This document shows positions 61,310 through 64,000 of a DNA stretch of 64,000 nt, in pieces. This DNA comes from Streptomyces sp. MBT53 (lineage in GTDB: Bacteria; Actinomycetota; Actinomycetes; Streptomycetales; Streptomycetaceae). The DNA lies in the NCBI RefSeq assembly GCF_016654115.1, contig NZ_JAEQAZ010000001.1, forward strand, positions 124,001-188,000. Reading direction: 5' to 3'. A program made the translations under genes and the position numbers. The notes under the pieces are model-generated. The model made no database searches, had not been told where the DNA came from, and worked only from the letters and a program-made list of their open reading frames with translations. The first letter of the stretch is position 1. Each line of letters begins with the position of its first letter.

Positions 61310-62893
61310 TCAGCCCACGGCCGTGAAACTGGCACGGAGCTCGTCCTTCAGTACCTTCTGGCTCGCGTTGCGCGGGAGTTGGTCGACGAAGCGGACATGC
61401 CGGGGGACCTTGAAGTTCGCCATGTTCTCGCGGGCCCAGGCGATGATCTCGGGCTCGGTCGTCGGGTGCTCCGGGGCCGCGACGACGAACGCGCAGCCGA
61501 CCTCGCCGAGGCGTTCGTCGGGAACGCCGATCACGGCGACCTGCTGGACGCTCTCGCAGCCGAGAAGCAGCTTCTCGATCTCGGCCGGATAGGCGTTGAA
61601 GCCGCCCACGATGTACAGCTCCTTCTTGCGGTCGACGATGGCGAGGTTGCCGTCGTCGTCGAGCCGTCCGATGTCCCCGGTGTGCAGCCAGCCCTCGGCG
61701 TCGATCGTCGAGGCGGTGGCATCGGGGTCGTCCCAGTAGCCGCGGGTGACGTTGAAGCCGCGCACGAGGATCTCGCCGTCGAGCCCGATCGGGACGTCGA
61801 GCCCGTCATCGGCGACGATCCGGACCTGAACACCGGGAATGGCGCTCCCCGTGGTGTGCGCGACCGTCTCCTCCGAGTCCCCGACCCGGGTCGTGGTCAC
61901 CAGCGCGGTGGACTCGGTGAGGCCGTAGGCGCTCATCACGATGTCGAACGACAACTCCGTCTTCATGGCCCGGATCAGCGATTCCGGGATCGTCGTACCG
62001 CCTGTCATGGAGACCCGGAGCGAGGCCAGGTCGTGCTCGGCGCGGGCCGGGTGGTTGACCAGGTCGTGGAAGATCGTCGGCGGGCCGAGGAGGATGCTCA
62101 CCCGCTCCCGGGCGATGAGGTCCAGTGCCCGCCCCGCGTCGAAGACGGCCATCGGTATGACGGTCACCCCGTGCATCAGGGAGGCCAGCCACCCCGCCTT
62201 GTATCCGAAGCAGTGGAAGAACGGCGGGATCACGAGGAAGGTGTCGGACTCCCGGAACGTGTACTCCTCCGCCATCCACCCGTAGGCGCGCAGGGACTGG
62301 CCGTGCGTGAGCATCACGCCCTTGGGGTGGCCCGTCGTGCCGGACGTGAACATCACGTCGGAGACGTCGTCCGGCGTCAGGCGGTCGATCGACTCATGGG
62401 CCGCGGAGGTCGAAATGCCCTCTCCCGCACCGAGGAAGTCGTTCCACGCCAGCTCGGCCGCCCCTTGCGGACCGAGAACCGACACCGTCTTGTGCAGGGC
62501 CGGCAGTTCCGGATCGGCCTTGCGCAGTTCGCCGATGTAGTCGTTGCCCAGGAAGGGCGAGGCGAACACGGCAGCCGCCTCCGACTTCCGCAGGATGTAC
62601 GAGATCTCCTGCGCCTTGAACCGGGTGTTGAGCGGCACGAGTACGACCCCGGCGCCGTGGATCCCCAGCGCGGCGAAGATCCACTCCGCCGAGTTGGGGG
62701 CGCACAGCCCGACCCGGTCCCCGGGCTTGATGCCGAGCGCGATGGTGGCGCGGACCGCGTGGAGCATCTGGTCCTGCAGCTCCCGGAACGTCCAGCGGCG
62801 GTCCCCGTCGATGAGTGCCGTGGCGTCCCCGAAGCGTTCGGCGGCCAGCCTGATGACGTGGGGGATGCTCAGGAATTCGTCGTCGTAGCGCAT
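61310..62893 (-). CDS. FadD3-like acyl-CoA synthetase
   Basis: 527 residues: FTSGTTGHPKGVMLTHGQ, PPFFHCFGYKAGWLASLMHG, YGLTESTAL, WLHTGDIGRLDDDGNLAIVDRKKEL and NASQKVLKD. Closely related in layout to the ligase at 31245 and to mycobacterial FadD3. It activates a carboxylic acid with ATP and CoA. 15 bp separate it from the ACAD gene upstream. The two FadD3-like ligases are under different promoters and may act on early and late intermediates. Confidence 0.9.
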   Translation of the reverse strand: MRYDDEFLSIPHVIRLAAERFGDATALIDGDRRWTFRELQDQMLHAVRATIALGIKPGDRVGLCAPNSAEWIFAALGIHGAGVVLVPLNTRFKAQEISYILRKSEAAAVFASPFLGNDYIGELRKADPELPALHKTVSVLGPQGAAELAWNDFLGAGEGISTSAAHESIDRLTPDDVSDVMFTSGTTGHPKGVMLTHGQSLRAYGWMAEEYTFRESDTFLVIPPFFHCFGYKAGWLASLMHGVTVIPMAVFDAGRALDLIARERVSILLGPPTIFHDLVNHPARAEHDLASLRVSMTGGTTIPESLIRAMKTELSFDIVMSAYGLTESTALVTTTRVGDSEETVAHTTGSAIPGVQVRIVADDGLDVPIGLDGEILVRGFNVTRGYWDDPDATASTIDAEGWLHTGDIGRLDDDGNLAIVDRKKELYIVGGFNAYPAEIEKLLLGCESVQQVAVIGVPDERLGEVGCAFVVAAPEHPTTEPEIIAWARENMANFKVPRHVRFVDQLPRNASQKVLKDELRASFTAVG

Positions 62894-62908
62894 CAGTTGG
62901 CTCCAGGG

Positions 62909-64000
62909 CTAGCCGTTCGAAGGGAGATGCAGGATCCGCTTGGCGATGATGTTCCGCTGGATCTGGGAGGTGCCGCCGTAGACGGAGGCCGCACGGGAGT
63001 AGAGGTAGTCGCCGAACAACTCGCCGCCCTCACCGGCCAGTTCGGCCGGGAACACCTCAAGTGCCGTGTCGTAGAGCCGCTGTTCGGTCCTCGTCATCAG
63101 CAGCTTGTCCACGGAGGACTCGGGACCGGCGACCTGTCCGGCGAGGCGTTCGGCGGTGCGGCGGCGGGCGTGCGCCACCAGGACCTCGTAGTCCACGACA
63201 CACCGGCCGATACGCGACAGCAGCCCGTCGGGCAGACTGCCGCGCCGCTCGGCGGCGAAGCTCCGCAGCCGCTCGACGAGCAGCCCGTACTTCGAGATGT
63301 GCCCGGTGTCGAGAGCGTTGCGCTCGTACGACACCGTCGTCATCGCCAGTGCCCAGCCGACGCCCTCGGCGCCGACGCGCTCGGACTCCTCGATGCGGAC
63401 GTCGTCGAGGAACAGCTCGCAGAACTCGTCGTCTCCGTTGGCCGCGCGCAGCGGACGTACCGTCACGCCGGGGCGGTCCAGGGGCAGGACGAACGCCGAG
63501 ATCGACTTGTGGGCCGGTGCCGAGCGGTCGGTGCGGGCCAACAGCAGGCACAGGCCGGAGTACTGGGCGTAGCTGGTCCACAGCTTCTGGCCGCGCACCG
63601 TGTAGTGGCCGTCGTGCCGCTCGGCGAAGGTGCTCATGCCCGCCAGGTCCGAGCCGGCTCCCGGCTCGCTGAAGCCCTGGCACCACACCTCGTCACCGGC
63701 CAGCATCCGTGGCAGGAACCGCAGTCGTTGCTCCTCCGAGCCGAACTCCAGCAGAGCGTGGGCGAGATAGCCGATCCGGGGGACGCCCGGGGCCCGGCAG
63801 GCGCCGAGTTCGTCACTGATCGCGACCTGGTGCAGCGCGGTCAGGCCCCGGCCGCCGTAGCGCTCCGGGACGTCCAGGCCGACCCAGCCGCCCGAGTGCA
63901 GCAGTTGGTGCCAGCGGTGCAGGAAGACCGGGACCGGTTCGCCCGACTCCCTTTCGGGGAGCGGGTGTTGGGCCAGCCAGGCGCGGAACTCGTGGCGCAA
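62909..64000 (-). CDS. Acyl-CoA dehydrogenase, N-terminus beyond the window
   Basis: 363 residues are visible; the frame runs off the end of the window, and the family's first 15-25 residues are missing, so the start is outside. FSEPGAGSDLAGMS, YTVRGQKLWTSYAQYSGLCLLLART and the C-terminal YGGTSQIQRNIIAKRILHLP mark a full-size large ACAD of the type that pairs with a short ACAD. A partner could lie beyond 64000. It is the most upstream gene seen in this leftward operon. Confidence 0.88.
   Translation of the reverse strand: MRHEFRAWLAQHPLPERESGEPVPVFLHRWHQLLHSGGWVGLDVPERYGGRGLTALHQVAISDELGACRAPGVPRIGYLAHALLEFGSEEQRLRFLPRMLAGDEVWCQGFSEPGAGSDLAGMSTFAERHDGHYTVRGQKLWTSYAQYSGLCLLLARTDRSAPAHKSISAFVLPLDRPGVTVRPLRAANGDDEFCELFLDDVRIEESERVGAEGVGWALAMTTVSYERNALDTGHISKYGLLVERLRSFAAERRGSLPDGLLSRIGRCVVDYEVLVAHARRRTAERLAGQVAGPESSVDKLLMTRTEQRLYDTALEVFPAELAGEGGELFGDYLYSRAASVYGGTSQIQRNIIAKRILHLPSNG

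Overview
The DNA has very high GC and strongly GC-biased third codon positions. It also has many GTG/TTG starts, dense ATGA/GTGA overlaps, an F420-type oxidoreductase, P450/3-4Fe ferredoxin pairs and TetR regulators. Together these point to a high-GC actinobacterium, most likely Streptomyces or a close relative. I see no rRNA, tRNA, transposase, phage or CRISPR. No gap between genes exceeds about 240 bp.

Almost every gene belongs to CoA-thioester catabolism. I count 6 acyl-CoA dehydrogenases (two as adjacent small/large pairs), 4 AMP-forming acyl-CoA ligases, 5 crotonase-fold proteins, 8 short-chain dehydrogenases, 3 thiolase-fold proteins (one fused to a DUF35 domain), 4 class III CoA-transferases, 4 amidohydrolases, 2 P450s each with a ferredoxin, one Rieske oxygenase with a separate reductase, a split B12-dependent acyl-CoA mutase with a VOC (epimerase-like) protein, and a complete branched-chain-amino-acid-type ABC importer. 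No ring-cleavage dioxygenase, KstD-like enzyme or Mce importer is visible. The substrate is therefore probably an imported organic acid with an alicyclic, terpenoid or steroid-like skeleton. That is inference; the substrate cannot be read from the sequence.

Layout: 1-4604 (+) kinase, reductase, ACAD pair, hydratase. 4627-7826 (-) SDR, 6PGDH-type, NTF2-like, MDR; divergent TetR at 7955. 8583-12714 (-) Rieske operon. 12951-23378 (+) SDR, ALDH, CoA-transferase, transporter binding protein, ferredoxin/P450, DUF35-thiolase, hydrolase, DoxX, 6PGDH-type. 23449-25937 (+) second P450/ferredoxin, DUF1330, TetR. 25903-28431 (-) hydrolase-like, hydratase, oxygenase reductase. 28496-37978 (+) two ligases, amidohydrolase, B12 mutase, F420 enzyme, CoA-transferase, VOC, SDR. 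37991-39818 (-) small membrane protein and two SDRs. 39873-43257 (+) ligase, thiolase, SDR. 43267-46480 (-) thioesterase, ACAD pair, NTF2-like. 46619-52837 (+) LivHM fusion, LivG, LivF, two small proteins, amidohydrolase, hydratase. 52885-56205 divergent pair plus amidohydrolase. 56209-64000 (-) a beta-oxidation operon whose promoter lies beyond the window.

The strongest unexplained signal is a repeated 15-bp palindrome, GAGAAT-N3-ATTCTC. It has four perfect and several near-perfect copies, placed in the promoters of the Rieske, SDR/ALDH, reductase/ligase, mutase, ligase/thiolase, ACAD and importer operons, often overlapping a -10 box. It ties the scattered operons into one regulon and couples uptake to oxidation. 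Two of these promoters share a 35-bp block with 26 identical positions.
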